This document shows positions 27,702 through 37,769 of a stretch of 64,000 bases of DNA, piece after piece. The stretch is taken from assembly GCF_003056305.1 (NCBI RefSeq), contig NZ_PYVX01000004.1, positions 186,001 through 250,000 on the forward strand, written 5' to 3'. This stretch comes from Halomonas denitrificans. GTDB taxonomy: Bacteria; Pseudomonadota; Gammaproteobacteria; Pseudomonadales; Halomonadaceae. The translations under genes and the position numbers were made by a program. Within the stretch, counting starts at the first letter, position 1; every line of letters starts with the position of its first letter. Under the pieces are notes generated by a model. The model worked only from the letters and a program-made list of their open reading frames with translations, was not told where the DNA came from and ran no database searches.

Positions 27702-28463
27702 CTAGAGCCGCAGCCCGCCGTCGCACTCGATCACCCGCCCGGTGAAGTAGGCGTTGGTCATGATGAAGGCCACGCTCTCGGCGATGTCCTCGGGCTGGCC
27801 GAGCCGCCGCAGCGGCACCCCCGAGGTCAGCTTCTCGAGCATGTCCTCGCGCATCGAGGCGGTCATGTCGGTCTCGATGAAGCCCGGCGCCACGGCGCCC
27901 ACGCGAATGCCGTAACGGGCGAGCTCCCCCGCCCAGGTGGTGGTCAACGCCACCACGCCGGCCTTGGCCGCGGCGTAGTTGCTCTGCCCCATGTTACCGG
28001 CCCGGGAGATGCTCGAGATATTGACGATCACGCCCTGGTGTCCCGCCTCGATCATCTGGGTGGCCGCCTCACGGCCGCACAGGAAGACGCCGGTGAGGTT
28101 GACGTCGATCACCTGCTGCCACTGCTCGAGGGGCAGCGTCTTCTCCACCTTGCCGTCCTTCGCCTTGACCAGCAGCCCGTCCCTGACGATGCCGGCATTG
28201 TTCACGAGGCCGTGGATCGGCCCCAGCGACGCGCGGATATCGCCGAAGGCCTGCTGCACCGAGGCCTCGTCGGCGACATCGACGATGAAGCCCCGCGATT
28301 CGATCCCCTCGGCGTGCAGGCAGGAGACCGCCTCGTCCAAGGCGTCGGGGTCGCGATCCATCAGGGCCAGGCGTGCCCCCTGGCGGCCCAGTCGGCGTGC
28401 CATGGCCAGGCCCAGGCCGCGAGCGCCACCGGTGATGGCGATAACGGAAGTGTCGAGTGTCAT
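27702..28463 (-). CDS. SDR-family oxidoreductase (FabG-like)
   Basis: A 253-residue NAD(P)-dependent short-chain dehydrogenase. Features: cofactor motif [17 protein letters not shown] (residues 9-25), an acidic MDRD after the second strand suggesting NADH or NADPH selectivity, NNAGI, the catalytic Ser in NISSIS, YAAAKAG (Tyr-Lys), and PGFIETDMT. The ending [14 protein letters not shown] is typical of 3-oxoacyl reductases such as FabG or PhaB. An isolated FabG-like gene outside a fatty-acid operon may have another substrate, for example a hydroxyacyl-CoA. Divergent from fxsA. Confidence 0.85.
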   Translation of the reverse strand: MTLDTSVIAITGGARGLGLAMARRLGRQGARLALMDRDPDALDEAVSCLHAEGIESRGFIVDVADEASVQQAFGDIRASLGPIHGLVNNAGIVRDGLLVKAKDGKVEKTLPLEQWQQVIDVNLTGVFLCGREAATQMIEAGHQGVIVNISSISRAGNMGQSNYAAAKAGVVALTTTWAGELARYGIRVGAVAPGFIETDMTASMREDMLEKLTSGVPLRRLGQPEDIAESVAFIMTNAYFTGRVIECDGGLRL

Positions 28464-28680
28464 GTGCGCTTCTCCAGGAGACGGGGGACTCGCGAGGTCG
28501 CAGGCACGGGCCGGTCCTGACGGTGCGCCGAGCCGACACGTATAACCTTATGACCTTGCGATCTGCGCCACTCTAGCGAAACCTGGAACGATATTCCACG
28601 CCGCTCTCCTCCTTCCCGGCCGTCTTGAAATATGGCCTGCTGCCCCCATCACCAGCGCAACTGCCATTCGCGGAGCCATC

Positions 28681-29205
28681 ATGCCCTTTCTTCTCGTCTT
28701 TACCCTCTTCGCCCTGCTCGACTTCGTCATCCTCTTCTCGGTGGGCAGCCAGATCGGCCTTCTCACCACCCTGGGGCTCGTCCTGGCGACCGGCTTCATC
28801 GGCCTGCACCTGATCCGCCGCGAGGGCGTGGCCACCTTCGCCCGCGCCCAGGAGCGCATGCACCAGGGGGAGATCCCCTCGGGGGAGCTTCTGACCGGGG
28901 CGGCGCTGATCTTCGGCGGCGCCCTGCTGATGGCGCCGGGCTTCCTCTCCGACGCCCTGGGCTTCATGTGCCTGATCCCCAATGCCCGGCGCCTGCTGGC
29001 CCGGTCGCTCACCTGGCTGGGCGTGCGCATGCAGGGGCTGCACGTTCGCGCCGAGACCTACCGGCCGCGCCAGGGCCGCGATGCCGACTGGCAGCAGGCG
29101 AGCCCGCACGGGGACGGCCCGACCGAGCACCATGGCGATTCAGGCGAGGCCGGCGGCGACCGTCCGCTGGAGGGGGAGTTCATCTCCCGGGACGAGCGGC
29201 GCTGA
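28681..29205 (+). CDS. fxsA: FxsA-family membrane protein
   Basis: A 174-residue inner-membrane protein with an N-terminal hydrophobic pair (FLLVFTLFALLDFVILFSVG, LLTTLGLVLATGFIGLHLIR), a third segment at about 75-95 (TGAALIFGGALLMAPGFLSD) and a Gly/Asp/Glu-rich cytoplasmic tail. The GE(I/L)PSGELLTGAALIFGG...LMAPGFLSDALG pattern is the FxsA signature. FxsA reduces F exclusion of phage T7 in E. coli when in excess. It sits upstream of groESL as in E. coli. Confidence 0.9.
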   Translation: MPFLLVFTLFALLDFVILFSVGSQIGLLTTLGLVLATGFIGLHLIRREGVATFARAQERMHQGEIPSGELLTGAALIFGGALLMAPGFLSDALGFMCLIPNARRLLARSLTWLGVRMQGLHVRAETYRPRQGRDADWQQASPHGDGPTEHHGDSGEAGGDRPLEGEFISRDERR

Positions 29206-29232
29206 TCGGGGCAAAAAATTTTCACGGCAGCC

Positions 29233-29260
29233 CTTGAAAGCGCCCGGCAGAGCCCCACCT
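29233..29260 (+). promoter_or_regulatory. Sigma-32 heat-shock promoter of groESL
   Basis: CTTGAAA (29233-29239) and CCCCACCT (29253-29260) separated by 13 bases. This matches the sigma-32 consensus CTTGAAA / CCCCATNT except one base, 155 bases before groES. Confidence 0.85.
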
Positions 29261-29415
29261 ATCCGACAGCATCGGGATTCGGTCCGCGGATCTTCCTCGG
29301 GCCATCGACAAGGAAGGCGATAACCGCCTCCACCCCGCAGCCCGGCTGCGGGTTGATGATGAAAACCGCCGGACAATGATTGCCGGCACAGCAAACCATC
29401 AGGAGAACGTGAGCA

Positions 29416-29709
29416 ATGAACATCCGTCCCTTGCACGATCGCGTCGTCATCCGTCGCGTTGAAGAAGAGCAGAAGACTGCAGGCGGCATCGTGCTCCCGG
29501 GCAGCGCCCAGGAAAAGCCGACTCGTGGCGAGGTCCTCGCCGTCGGTAACGGCCGGATTCTGGACAGCGGCGACGTGCGCCCGCTCGACGTCAAGGTCGG
29601 CGACACCGTGATCTTCAAGGATGGCTTCGGCGTCGAGAAGCAGAAGATCGACGGCGAAGAAGTGCTGATCATGAGCGAGTCCGACATCCTGGCCGTCGTC
29701 GAAGGCTGA
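29416..29709 (+). CDS. groES: Co-chaperonin GroES
   Basis: A 97-residue heptameric lid of the GroEL folding chamber. It starts [20 protein letters not shown], has the mobile-loop segment [20 protein letters not shown] and ends in [14 protein letters not shown]. It has AGGAGAACGTGAGCA before its ATG and a sigma-32 promoter upstream. groEL starts 62 bases later. Confidence 0.98.
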   Translation: MNIRPLHDRVVIRRVEEEQKTAGGIVLPGSAQEKPTRGEVLAVGNGRILDSGDVRPLDVKVGDTVIFKDGFGVEKQKIDGEEVLIMSESDILAVVEG

Positions 29710-29741
29710 GCCGCGACCCGCTAGCAATCGCTCGATACTGA

Positions 29742-31418
<1,677 letters not shown>

Positions 31419-31446
31419 TCGCCCCACCCCAGGCCTCGCCTGATCG

Positions 31447-31479
31447 AGCCCCCCGCCGGGAGACCGGCGGGGGGCTTTC
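31447..31479 (+). terminator. Intrinsic terminator of groESL
   Basis: A 13-bp perfect stem (AGCCCCCCGCCGG / CCGGCGGGGGGCT) with loop GAGA followed by TTCATTT. Confidence 0.88.
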
Positions 31480-31583
31480 ATTTGTGGAGGCCTGACTCTG
31501 CCGAAGACCTTACTCGCACCCGCCCAGCTGGGTACACTCCCCCGTTTCGCCCCTCCTTCCGACTTCATCCAGACCGGCTCGCC

Positions 31584-32348
31584 ATGCTGCCCAATATCCG
31601 TATCGTCCTCGTCCAGACCTACCATCCCGGCAATATCGGGGCCGCGGCCCGCGCCATGAAGACCATGGGTCTCAGCGACCTGGTGCTGGTCAATCCGCGC
31701 CGCTTCCCCGACCCGGAGGCCTCGCAGCTGGCCGCCGGGGCCGAGGACCTCATCGACCAGGCCCGCGTGGTGGACTCGCTCACCGAGGCGGTGAGCGACT
31801 GCGTGCAGGTGGTGGGCGCCAGCGCCCGGCTGCGCAGCCTGCCGCTGCCGCATTTCGACGAGCCGGCCGAGATGGCCCGCGACGTCGTCGCGCAGGCCGC
31901 CGACGACCCGGTGGCGCTGGTCTTCGGCCGCGAGCGCTTCGGGCTGACCAACGACGAGATCCGCTGCTGCAGCCACCAGGTGAGCATCCCGGCCAACCCG
32001 GACTACGGCATCCTCAACCTCGCCCAGGCCGTGCAGGTGCTCGCCCACGAGGTGTTCACCGCCTGGCGACGGCAGCCTCAGAGCGACTTTCGCCTGGCGC
32101 GGCCGGCCAAGGAGCGCCGGCCGTCCCGGGAGCAGCTGGGCCACTTCCACGACCACCTGACACGGGTCATGCAGCGCAGCGGCTTCATCACCCAGCCCCA
32201 CGCGCGCACCGAGGCGCAGCTCCAGGCGCTGTTTGCCCGCGCCGAGCCGTCCCGCAAGGAGCTCTCGCTACTGCGCGGCCTGCTCGCCTCTCTGGAGCAG
32301 CATCTCCCCGATGAACGACTCCCCGACCGGGAACCCGGCGACGACTGA
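31584..32348 (+). CDS. trmJ: tRNA (cytidine/uridine-2'-O-)-methyltransferase TrmJ
   Basis: A SPOUT methyltransferase that modifies ribose at position 32 of several tRNAs. The 254-residue protein begins MLPNIRIVLVQTYHPGNIGAAARAM and carries the knot motifs VFGRERFGLTNDE and SIPANPDYGILNLAQAVQVL. A helical C-terminal extension of about 90 residues is typical of TrmJ rather than TrmL. An in-frame ATG 34 codons upstream would place proline-rich non-family sequence at the N-terminus and is rejected. Confidence 0.93.
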   Translation: MLPNIRIVLVQTYHPGNIGAAARAMKTMGLSDLVLVNPRRFPDPEASQLAAGAEDLIDQARVVDSLTEAVSDCVQVVGASARLRSLPLPHFDEPAEMARDVVAQAADDPVALVFGRERFGLTNDEIRCCSHQVSIPANPDYGILNLAQAVQVLAHEVFTAWRRQPQSDFRLARPAKERRPSREQLGHFHDHLTRVMQRSGFITQPHARTEAQLQALFARAEPSRKELSLLRGLLASLEQHLPDERLPDREPGDD

Positions 32349-32374
32349 CGCGCCAACGAGTGATCGGCAGACAC

Positions 32375-32404
32375 GACGACGGCGGCCCGCGGGCCGCCGT
32401 CGTC
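32375..32404. terminator. Perfect 30-base palindrome between convergent genes
   Basis: A complete inverted repeat of 15 bases each side (half GACGACGGCGGCCCG) between trmJ and the antiporter gene. No T-tract follows on either side, but its position between convergent stops fits a bidirectional terminator. Confidence 0.65.
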
Positions 32405-32432
32405 ATAAGCACCATCCAGGCTCAGGGTGCGA

Positions 32433-33782
32433 TCACAGGGTCATCGCCGCCAGCCAGCCGAAGGCGATCAGCGGAATGTTGTAGTGCAGGAAGGTCGGCA
32501 CCACGCTATCCCAGATATGGTCGTGCTGGCGGTCGACGTTGAGCCCCGAGGTCGGCCCGAGGGTCGAGTCCGAGGCCGGCGAGCCGGCATCGCCCAGCGC
32601 CGCAGCGGTGCCCACCAGCGCCACGGTGGCCAGCGGCGAGAAGCCGAACTGGACCGCCAGCGGCACGAAGATCGCGGCGATGATCGGGATGGTCGAGAAG
32701 GAGGAGCCGATCCCCAGGGTGATGAACAGGCCCACCAGCAGCATCAGCAGCGCGGCCAGGCCGCGGTTGTCGCCGATCATCTCGGCGCTGGCGGTCACCA
32801 GGGTCTCGACCTCACCGGTGGCGGTCATCACCGCGGCGAAGCCGGAGGCCGAGATCATGATGAAGCCGATCAGCGCCATCATGCGCATGCCGCTGGTGAA
32901 GAGGTCATCGGCCTCCCGCCACTTGAAGATGCCGCCCAGCGAGAGCAGCGCGAAGCCGACGAGGCCGCCCAGCACCATCGAGCCGGTGTAGAGCTGGATG
33001 CCCAGCGCCGCGACGATGGCGACGATCGACATCGCCACGCCCAGCGCATGGGGCTCCTGGGCCTCGGGGTGGTGGTGCGGCACGTTGGTGGTGGCGACCT
33101 CCGCCGCCTCGTAGTCGCGCGGCTTGCGGTAGCTCACGAACAGCGCCACGAGCAGACCCAGCGCCATGCCGCCCACCGGCACGCCCATGGCCACGGGCAC
33201 CATGCCGCGGGTGATCTCGAGGCCCAGCGCCTCGCCGGCCTGGTTGATGTTGGCCAGCAGGATGTCGTTGAGAAAGATCGCCCCGAAGCCCACCGGCAGC
33301 AGCATGTAGGGCGCGGTCAGGCCGAAGGTCAGCGCACAGGCCACCGCGCGACGATCCAGGCGCAGCTGGTTCATCACCTTGAGCAGCGGCGGGATCAGGA
33401 TCGGGATGAAGGCGATGTGCACCGGGATCAGGTTCTGCGAGGAGATCGCCACCAGCAGCACCGAGCCGACCAGCAGGTACTTCACCGTGGCCTGGCGGCT
33501 GGCCGAGGCCTCCTGGCCGAGCAGCGCGATCAGCCGGCGGGCCAGCAGGTCCGGCAGCCCCGAGCGCGAGATCGCCACCGCGAAGGCGCCCAGGGTCGCA
33601 TAGGCCAGGGCCACCTTGGCGCCGCCGCCGACCCCGTCGTTGAACGCCGCCAGCGTCTCCGTGACGGAGAGCCCCCCGACCAGCCCGCCGGCCAGCGCCC
33701 CGACCACCAGGGCGAAGACCACCGAGACCCGCGCCAGTGATAGCCCCACCATCACAAGCACCGCAACTATTACCGCATTCAT
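32433..33782 (-). CDS. Na+/H+ antiporter-family transporter
   Basis: A 449-residue inner-membrane transporter with about 11-12 hydrophobic segments. Recognisable elements are the N-terminal [71 protein letters not shown] and [20 protein letters not shown] followed by SGLN. This last serine/asparagine-rich stretch is typical of the NhaC-like ion transporter superfamily. A His-rich cytoplasmic loop ([13 protein letters not shown]) lies mid-protein. In a halophile, Na+/H+ exchange for pH and salt balance is the natural guess; a carboxylate or amino-acid antiport is possible. Head-to-head with the small RNA candidate. Confidence 0.85.
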   Translation of the reverse strand: MNAVIVAVLVMVGLSLARVSVVFALVVGALAGGLVGGLSVTETLAAFNDGVGGGAKVALAYATLGAFAVAISRSGLPDLLARRLIALLGQEASASRQATVKYLLVGSVLLVAISSQNLIPVHIAFIPILIPPLLKVMNQLRLDRRAVACALTFGLTAPYMLLPVGFGAIFLNDILLANINQAGEALGLEITRGMVPVAMGVPVGGMALGLLVALFVSYRKPRDYEAAEVATTNVPHHHPEAQEPHALGVAMSIVAIVAALGIQLYTGSMVLGGLVGFALLSLGGIFKWREADDLFTSGMRMMALIGFIMISASGFAAVMTATGEVETLVTASAEMIGDNRGLAALLMLLVGLFITLGIGSSFSTIPIIAAIFVPLAVQFGFSPLATVALVGTAAALGDAGSPASDSTLGPTSGLNVDRQHDHIWDSVVPTFLHYNIPLIAFGWLAAMTL

Positions 33783-33924
33783 GAGAGATTCCCGAAAATG
33801 GAGTTGGATTCAGACGAGACGGCGCGGGATTTTACCAGATGGCGACCGGCCCTGCCGGCTGCCCACCTCGGGAATGTCATCGTCTGGTCATCGAATCCTC
33901 ACAGCGCTGTCACGGCCATCGGCG

Positions 33925-34068
33925 ATAACGGAGGGGCCCGGCAAGGGAGACTGCCGACTTCGGTGACAGGGACGCCAGGGGCAGGAGGCCCCAAAGGGAG
34001 AGCGGCATCGGGACGATGCCCAGGAGGGAGCGATACCGCCACGACGCCCGCGTCGTGGCGTTTTTTTT
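33925..34068 (+). ncRNA. Candidate CsrB/RsmY-type small RNA
   Basis: A plus-strand non-coding transcript is inferred from a strong terminator (34037-34068) with no gene before it on that strand. The 140 bases before it hold eight GGA motifs. Three lie in clean hairpin loops: CGGCA-AGGGAGAC-TGCCG (33939-33956), GGGGC-AGGAG-GCCCC (33978-33992) and GGCATCG-GGA-CGATGCC (34004-34020). Others lie in a weaker GGTG/CGCC hairpin (33962-33976) or in unpaired AGGGAG and AGGAGGGAG. This is the hallmark of RNAs that sequester CsrA/RsmA. GacA, the usual activator of such RNAs, is encoded in the window. I found no GacA box or clear promoter; the 5' end is a guess. Confidence 0.7.
34037..34068 (+). terminator. 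Intrinsic terminator (plus strand) of the small RNA
   Basis: A 10-bp perfect stem (CGCCACGACG / CGTCGTGGCG), 4-base loop and eight T on the plus strand. On the minus strand the same hairpin directly follows the last operon gene but has no T-run, so its orientation points to plus-strand transcription. Confidence 0.9.
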
Positions 34069-34712
34069 CAGGGATCGGGCGGCGCCTCCAGGGTGAGGGT
34101 GACGACGTCCCCCCGCCGCAGCACCTCCCCCGGCGCCGGGTCCTGTGCGGCCACTATCCCCGACGGGGCACCGGAGGGCGCAACGGTCGCCTCGAGGCGG
34201 AACTCGGCGAGCAGCTCCTGGGCCGCCGCACTGGCCATCCCGATCAGCTGCGGCACCGCCACGATCGGCAGCTCCTCGACGCCCGCGGGCGGCGGCACCG
34301 GGACAATGCGAAAGCGCAGCGATGCCCCGACCGTCGCCTGGTAGCCGAAGCGATTCTGGTATCCCGCATCCACGGGGGCCGCGTAGAGGGCGAGGCGCGG
34401 CGTGAGCGACCGCCCAGAAGGGACGCCGGTCGGCCGAGCCGCCTTGCCTGAACCGCCCTGTGCCCCGGAGAGCGAGAGCGCCACCTTCACCTCCCCCTCG
34501 GTCTCGGGCAGGGTATAGAAGGTCGGCTGCCAGCCGCTGCGACGCAGCAGCGCCATGGCCTCGTCGTTGTCGCGATAGAGCGCCTCCAGCTGGGCCAGTG
34601 CCTGCTCGTCCAGGGCGCGCTGGGCCTGTGCCACCCCCTCGCCCACCGAGGCGATGATCTGGCCGAGGGGCGCGGCCGCCGTGTCGTGGATCAAGCGCTT
34701 GATGTCACTCAT
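34068..34712 (-). CDS. DUF2589-like domain protein with C-terminal PASTA domain
   Basis: A 214-residue protein, last of the ten-gene operon. The first 135 residues repeat the shared domain: PLGQIIASVGEGVAQAQRALD (helix), WQPTFYTLPETEGEVKVALS (centre), RFGYQATVGASLRFRIVPVPPP (end). A single PASTA domain follows (VPQLIGMASAAAQELLAEFR, IVAAQDPAPGEVLRRGDVV). ATG 34712 overlaps the previous gene by eight bases. No signal peptide or membrane segment, odd for PASTA, which usually binds peptidoglycan outside the cell. The resemblance to DUF2589 is from memory of that family's layout. Function unknown. Confidence 0.75.
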   Translation of the reverse strand: MSDIKRLIHDTAAAPLGQIIASVGEGVAQAQRALDEQALAQLEALYRDNDEAMALLRRSGWQPTFYTLPETEGEVKVALSLSGAQGGSGKAARPTGVPSGRSLTPRLALYAAPVDAGYQNRFGYQATVGASLRFRIVPVPPPAGVEELPIVAVPQLIGMASAAAQELLAEFRLEATVAPSGAPSGIVAAQDPAPGEVLRRGDVVTLTLEAPPDP

Positions 34713-35850
34713 GGCCGGTCTCCTCGGTCTCGGGTCCCACGGCGACCACGACCCCGAGTCGCCCGTTGGCCTCTGCAAGCGCCGCCCCGGGGGCCGGGCG
34801 CTGCTCGACGATGGCGCCGGAGGGGTGACGCCGGCTGTGTCGCTCGATCACGTCCAGCCGCATCCCGGCGGCCAGGGCCTGGCGCCGGGCCGACTCGAGG
34901 GTCTGGCCGATCAGGTCGGGCACCTCGGCAGCGGCCGACGCAGCGGCCGTGCGTGGCGGATGGAGCCGCAGCACCAGCTCGGAGACGTTGTCCGCCAGCA
35001 CCTCCCTGGCCTCGGCGCTGTCGAGGGGATGGAACCGCTTGCCGCCCTCCACCACCAGGCCGCGGATGCGCAGCTCGGCGGAGGCGAGCTCCATGCCCTG
35101 CTCGGCCCGGGCCAGGTCCAGGGCGCCGGAGATGGTCGAGGTCAGCCGCTCCATGGGCGGCGAGGTCGCCACCGTCTTGCGCAGCTGCTCGAGCTGATGC
35201 CCCAGCCGTTCACTCTGCGCTTCGCTCTGCTGCAGCGCCTGGTCGAGTTCCTGGATGCGCGCCTGGCGCAGGTCGACCTGGACCTGCAGCTGCTCCCGCT
35301 TGGCGGTCTCGGCGCTGAGCATCTCCATGACCACCGCGGTCTTGCGGGACTCCAGGCCGGCCGGGGTCACGCCGCCGCTCTCCGGCCTGACCGCGTCGAT
35401 CGTCGCGCCGCTCCCCGGCCGTAGGCTCTCGGGCGACAGGGTGTGAATCGGCCTCTCCAGCACCAGGTCCGCCATGTTGACGTTCATTCCGGAGAGCCGT
35501 TCGGGACGGCGGCGCGAGACGGTGGGCGCCGAGACGCCGGCGCCCGGCAGCATCACCACCTCGCCGAACGAGACGTTCAGCACCGTGCGCGCCATGTGGT
35601 AGCTGCCCTGCTGGGCGAGGACCTCGGCCGGGTCGGTATTCGCCTTGACCAGCCGCAGCACCGGCGCCAGCTGGCCCTCTCCCTGTAGCCCGCTGGCGAT
35701 GGCCAGCCGGCCCTCGTCGTTGGTCGTGGACCGGTTGAGCCCCTGCCATCCCCGGCCGAGCCGATAGACCTGGAGCTCCACCACCTGGTGGGCGGCGGGC
35801 TTGCGGGCGGCATCCAGCAGGCTGGCGGTCACGCGAAGCTTGAGGGTCAT
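34705..35850 (-). CDS. Ig/TTR-like, coiled-coil and PASTA protein of the operon
   Basis: A 381-residue multi-domain protein. Residues 1-70 look like a carboxypeptidase-regulatory/TTR-like beta domain (LKLRVTASLLDAARKPAAH, STTNDEGRLAIAS). A linker follows; then a coiled coil at about 165-225 (TAKREQLQVQVDLRQARIQE, LDQALQQSEAQSERLGHQLE). At 230-300 is an unassigned domain (STISGALDLARAEQGMELAS, LRIRGLVVEGGKRFHPLDS). The end is a PASTA domain (VPDLIGQTLESARRQALAAG, IVEQRPAPGAALAEANGR). No signal peptide. ATGA overlap with the previous gene; the next overlaps its end by eight bases. Confidence 0.7.
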   Translation of the reverse strand: MTLKLRVTASLLDAARKPAAHQVVELQVYRLGRGWQGLNRSTTNDEGRLAIASGLQGEGQLAPVLRLVKANTDPAEVLAQQGSYHMARTVLNVSFGEVVMLPGAGVSAPTVSRRRPERLSGMNVNMADLVLERPIHTLSPESLRPGSGATIDAVRPESGGVTPAGLESRKTAVVMEMLSAETAKREQLQVQVDLRQARIQELDQALQQSEAQSERLGHQLEQLRKTVATSPPMERLTSTISGALDLARAEQGMELASAELRIRGLVVEGGKRFHPLDSAEAREVLADNVSELVLRLHPPRTAAASAAAEVPDLIGQTLESARRQALAAGMRLDVIERHSRRHPSGAIVEQRPAPGAALAEANGRLGVVVAVGPETEETGHE

Positions 35851-36494
35851 GAGCGATCTCCCGGCAGCAGCACCCGGCCGATCGCCCCGCGCGACTCCAC
35901 CTGCACGACGACCTGCTTGCCACGCAGCGAGGCGAGCTCGACGACCAGCTGGGCGCTGCCGTCCTCACGGGTGGTCAGCCGCTGCGACGGCAACAGCGAC
36001 AGGCGCTGCTCGGCCGAGGGCCGATAGCCGAGCAGACGCTCGGTCATCTCGACATCCACCTGCAGGGAGACGGGCACGCCGCCCAGGCGCTCGCCGGCCA
36101 TGCTCGAGACCTGGATGTCGAGCCGCTCTCGCCTGGGGCGTCCCTCCTCGGCGGACACCGCCAGATCCAGCAGCGTCTCGGGCCGCCCGCCGTGGGCCGG
36201 CACCGTGGCCAGCCGACCGGAGATCGACGAGGTGATGCGCGTCTCCCGCTCGGTCTCCCGGTGGTCGCGGCGCGCCTTGGGGAGCAGCCTGAGCCGGATC
36301 GGCTGGTTCGCCTCGGTCTCCTCGCTGAACTCCACCTCGAAGGCGAAATCGAGATAGGGGATCTCGTAGCCCTGCCCGGCCTCGCCGGTGCGCGCCGCCT
36401 CCGTCAGCGTCTCCTGGGCGTCCTGAAGGGCGTCCGCGAGCCCCACCAGCATGTCGCGCACCGCATCGGCCGCGATCTCTCCTCCCTGGCTCAT
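35847..36494 (-). CDS. Divergent DUF2589-like protein with Ig-like C-terminus
   Basis: A 215-residue protein. The N-terminal half keeps the layout of the shared domain in divergent form: an amphipathic helix (AVRDMLVGLADALQDAQETL), a central EIPYLDFAFEVEFSEETEAN strand pair, a charged Arg/Glu segment and ITSSISGRLATVPAHG, which parallels the VPPP end of the paralogs. The C-terminal 90 residues resemble an Ig-like or carboxypeptidase-regulatory fold (LDIQVSSMAGERLGGVPVSL, LTTREDGSAQLVVEL). Stop and start overlap the neighbours by four bases at both ends. No export signal. Function unknown. Confidence 0.65.
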   Translation of the reverse strand: MSQGGEIAADAVRDMLVGLADALQDAQETLTEAARTGEAGQGYEIPYLDFAFEVEFSEETEANQPIRLRLLPKARRDHRETERETRITSSISGRLATVPAHGGRPETLLDLAVSAEEGRPRRERLDIQVSSMAGERLGGVPVSLQVDVEMTERLLGYRPSAEQRLSLLPSQRLTTREDGSAQLVVELASLRGKQVVVQVESRGAIGRVLLPGDRS

Positions 36495-37222
36495 GACTCC
36501 TCCTCCTGGGCTTGTCGTTGCCGCCTCGCCCGGGCGAGGCGCTGATCGTCGGCCTGCTGCTCGCGCCGCTGCTCTCGCCGGCGTTCGAGCGCGCGTTCCC
36601 GGGCCTGCTCGGCCCGCCCGTCCAGATCGCCAGAGCCTCCGTCCACCACCGAGAGCAGCCGTTCACGCCGCGCCTCGTAGGCTCGGGTGGGCGTGGACGG
36701 GTTCACCGGCGGCGCCTCCAGCGCCTCGCGACCGCGACGCTCCCACGCCTCGAGCCCCGCCGTGACGCGACGCGCCCCGGCGTCGAGCGCCTCGAGGTCG
36801 GACCACGACCGCCAGAGCTCGCGCATGCCGCTGCGTGGCGGGGGATCGCCCAGCAGACGCTGGCCGGTGCGCAGAGGCAGCGTGGGATCATCGGCGGCGC
36901 GCTCGGGCACGCCTGGCTCGGCCGGCGTGAGCTCGCGCGCCGGGGGGCGAGCACTCAGGGCGTCGCGCCGCGACGCCCAGGCCGCGTCGGCCCGGCGGCG
37001 CTGCGAGAGGGGGGTGACGGGATAGCGGGCATCGCCCTCCCCGGCCGGCTCGGCACCGCCGGAGGCGAGCCGGCGCATCTTCGCCTCGAGCTCGGCGCGC
37101 TCGCGCTGCAGCGCCAGCAGCGACTCGGGCAGAGGGGCAGACGCGGGCCGTGACGCCTCGCCGGCAAAGGGTGAGTCCGACGCCGTCTCGTCCTGCAGGG
37201 ACGCCCAGCTGTTTCGCGGCAT
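36491..37222 (-). CDS. Highly charged helical protein of the operon, unknown
   Basis: A 243-residue protein I cannot assign. It is rich in Arg, Glu, Ala and Pro. An N-terminal low-complexity part contains SLLALQRERAELEAKMRRLA (probable coiled coil). The middle is proline-rich with WRSWSDLEALDAGARRVTAG. The C-terminus is a continuous Arg/Gln/Glu-rich helix (RAEQARERALERRREQRREQ). It starts four bases after the previous gene and overlaps the next by four bases, so it is surely part of the operon. It could be a scaffold or linker. Its real coding status rests on operon fit and codon bias. Confidence 0.6.
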   Translation of the reverse strand: MPRNSWASLQDETASDSPFAGEASRPASAPLPESLLALQRERAELEAKMRRLASGGAEPAGEGDARYPVTPLSQRRRADAAWASRRDALSARPPARELTPAEPGVPERAADDPTLPLRTGQRLLGDPPPRSGMRELWRSWSDLEALDAGARRVTAGLEAWERRGREALEAPPVNPSTPTRAYEARRERLLSVVDGGSGDLDGRAEQARERALERRREQRREQQADDQRLARARRQRQAQEEES

Positions 37223-37226
37223 GAGG

Positions 37227-37769
37227 CTACTCCGGTTGCGGCTCGGTGGACAGCATGGCGCGGATGCGCTCCTCGAGGATCGCCGGTGCCGGCACGGTCA
37301 CCAGCTTGGTGCGCATCAGCGAGCTCCCCTCGGCGGAGTACTGGTACTTGCTCGAGAAGCTGGCCGAGACGGTGGAGACCTTCATCTTGGCGCTCGCCGA
37401 CAGGAAGCCCACCTTCCCGCTCACCGAGGCGTTGACCGTGGTGCTGCTGCGCTTGCGCTCGCTCTCGGTAGCCATGGAGATCGACATCTTGACCTCGATG
37501 AGCGTGTCCACGAACTGGTAGAAGGTCGGCGTGAACCCGAGCTCCAGCAGCGAGTAGCCGTCCGGACTGTCGTCTCCGATTCGCACCAGGTTGGGACGCG
37601 CGCTGGAGGCCGTGCCCTCCTCCTCCTCTTCCGGCGCATAGCCGGCCATCAGCCGCGCGATCTTCAGCGACGTGAGGTCGAGCTCGTACTGCGCCTCGGC
37701 GATCCCCACCCCCATCGACTTGACCATCTCCGGGAAGGGGACGTTGAGCAGATCCTGTCCAACGGCCAT
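37227..37769 (-). CDS. DUF2589-like domain protein
   Basis: A 180-residue protein. The shared domain is complete: VPFPEMVKSMGVGIAEAQYE helix (about 9-28), an acidic insert (EEEEE), LLELGFTPTFYQFVDTLIEV at about 72-91, a Ser/Thr/Lys-rich beta region (ESERKRSSTTVNASVSGKVG), SSKYQYSAEGSSLMRTKLV and VPAPAILEERIRAML at the end. It is the closest relative of the next upstream gene. ATG 37769 follows GGAGGTCCG and forms TGATG with the upstream stop; a GTG one codon earlier is possible. No signal peptide. Function unknown. Confidence 0.75.
   Translation of the reverse strand: MAVGQDLLNVPFPEMVKSMGVGIAEAQYELDLTSLKIARLMAGYAPEEEEEGTASSARPNLVRIGDDSPDGYSLLELGFTPTFYQFVDTLIEVKMSISMATESERKRSSTTVNASVSGKVGFLSASAKMKVSTVSASFSSKYQYSAEGSSLMRTKLVTVPAPAILEERIRAMLSTEPQPE

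Noticed and set aside
31482-31583. N-terminal extension of trmJ
   Set aside because: The extra 34 residues are proline/arginine-rich and absent from the family; ATG 31584 fits exactly.
33783-33925. GacA box (TGTAAG-N6-CTTACA) for the small RNA
   Set aside because: I found no convincing match; only loose fragments such as TGAGAGAT near 33785.
33925-34036. Glycine or other riboswitch
   Set aside because: No downstream gene on the plus strand and no match to glycine aptamer cores; the GGA-in-loop pattern fits a CsrA-binding RNA instead.
33798-34451. Plus-strand frame across the small RNA and its terminator
   Set aside because: It has no family features, crosses a strong terminator and overlaps the last operon gene; the RNA reading explains the region better.
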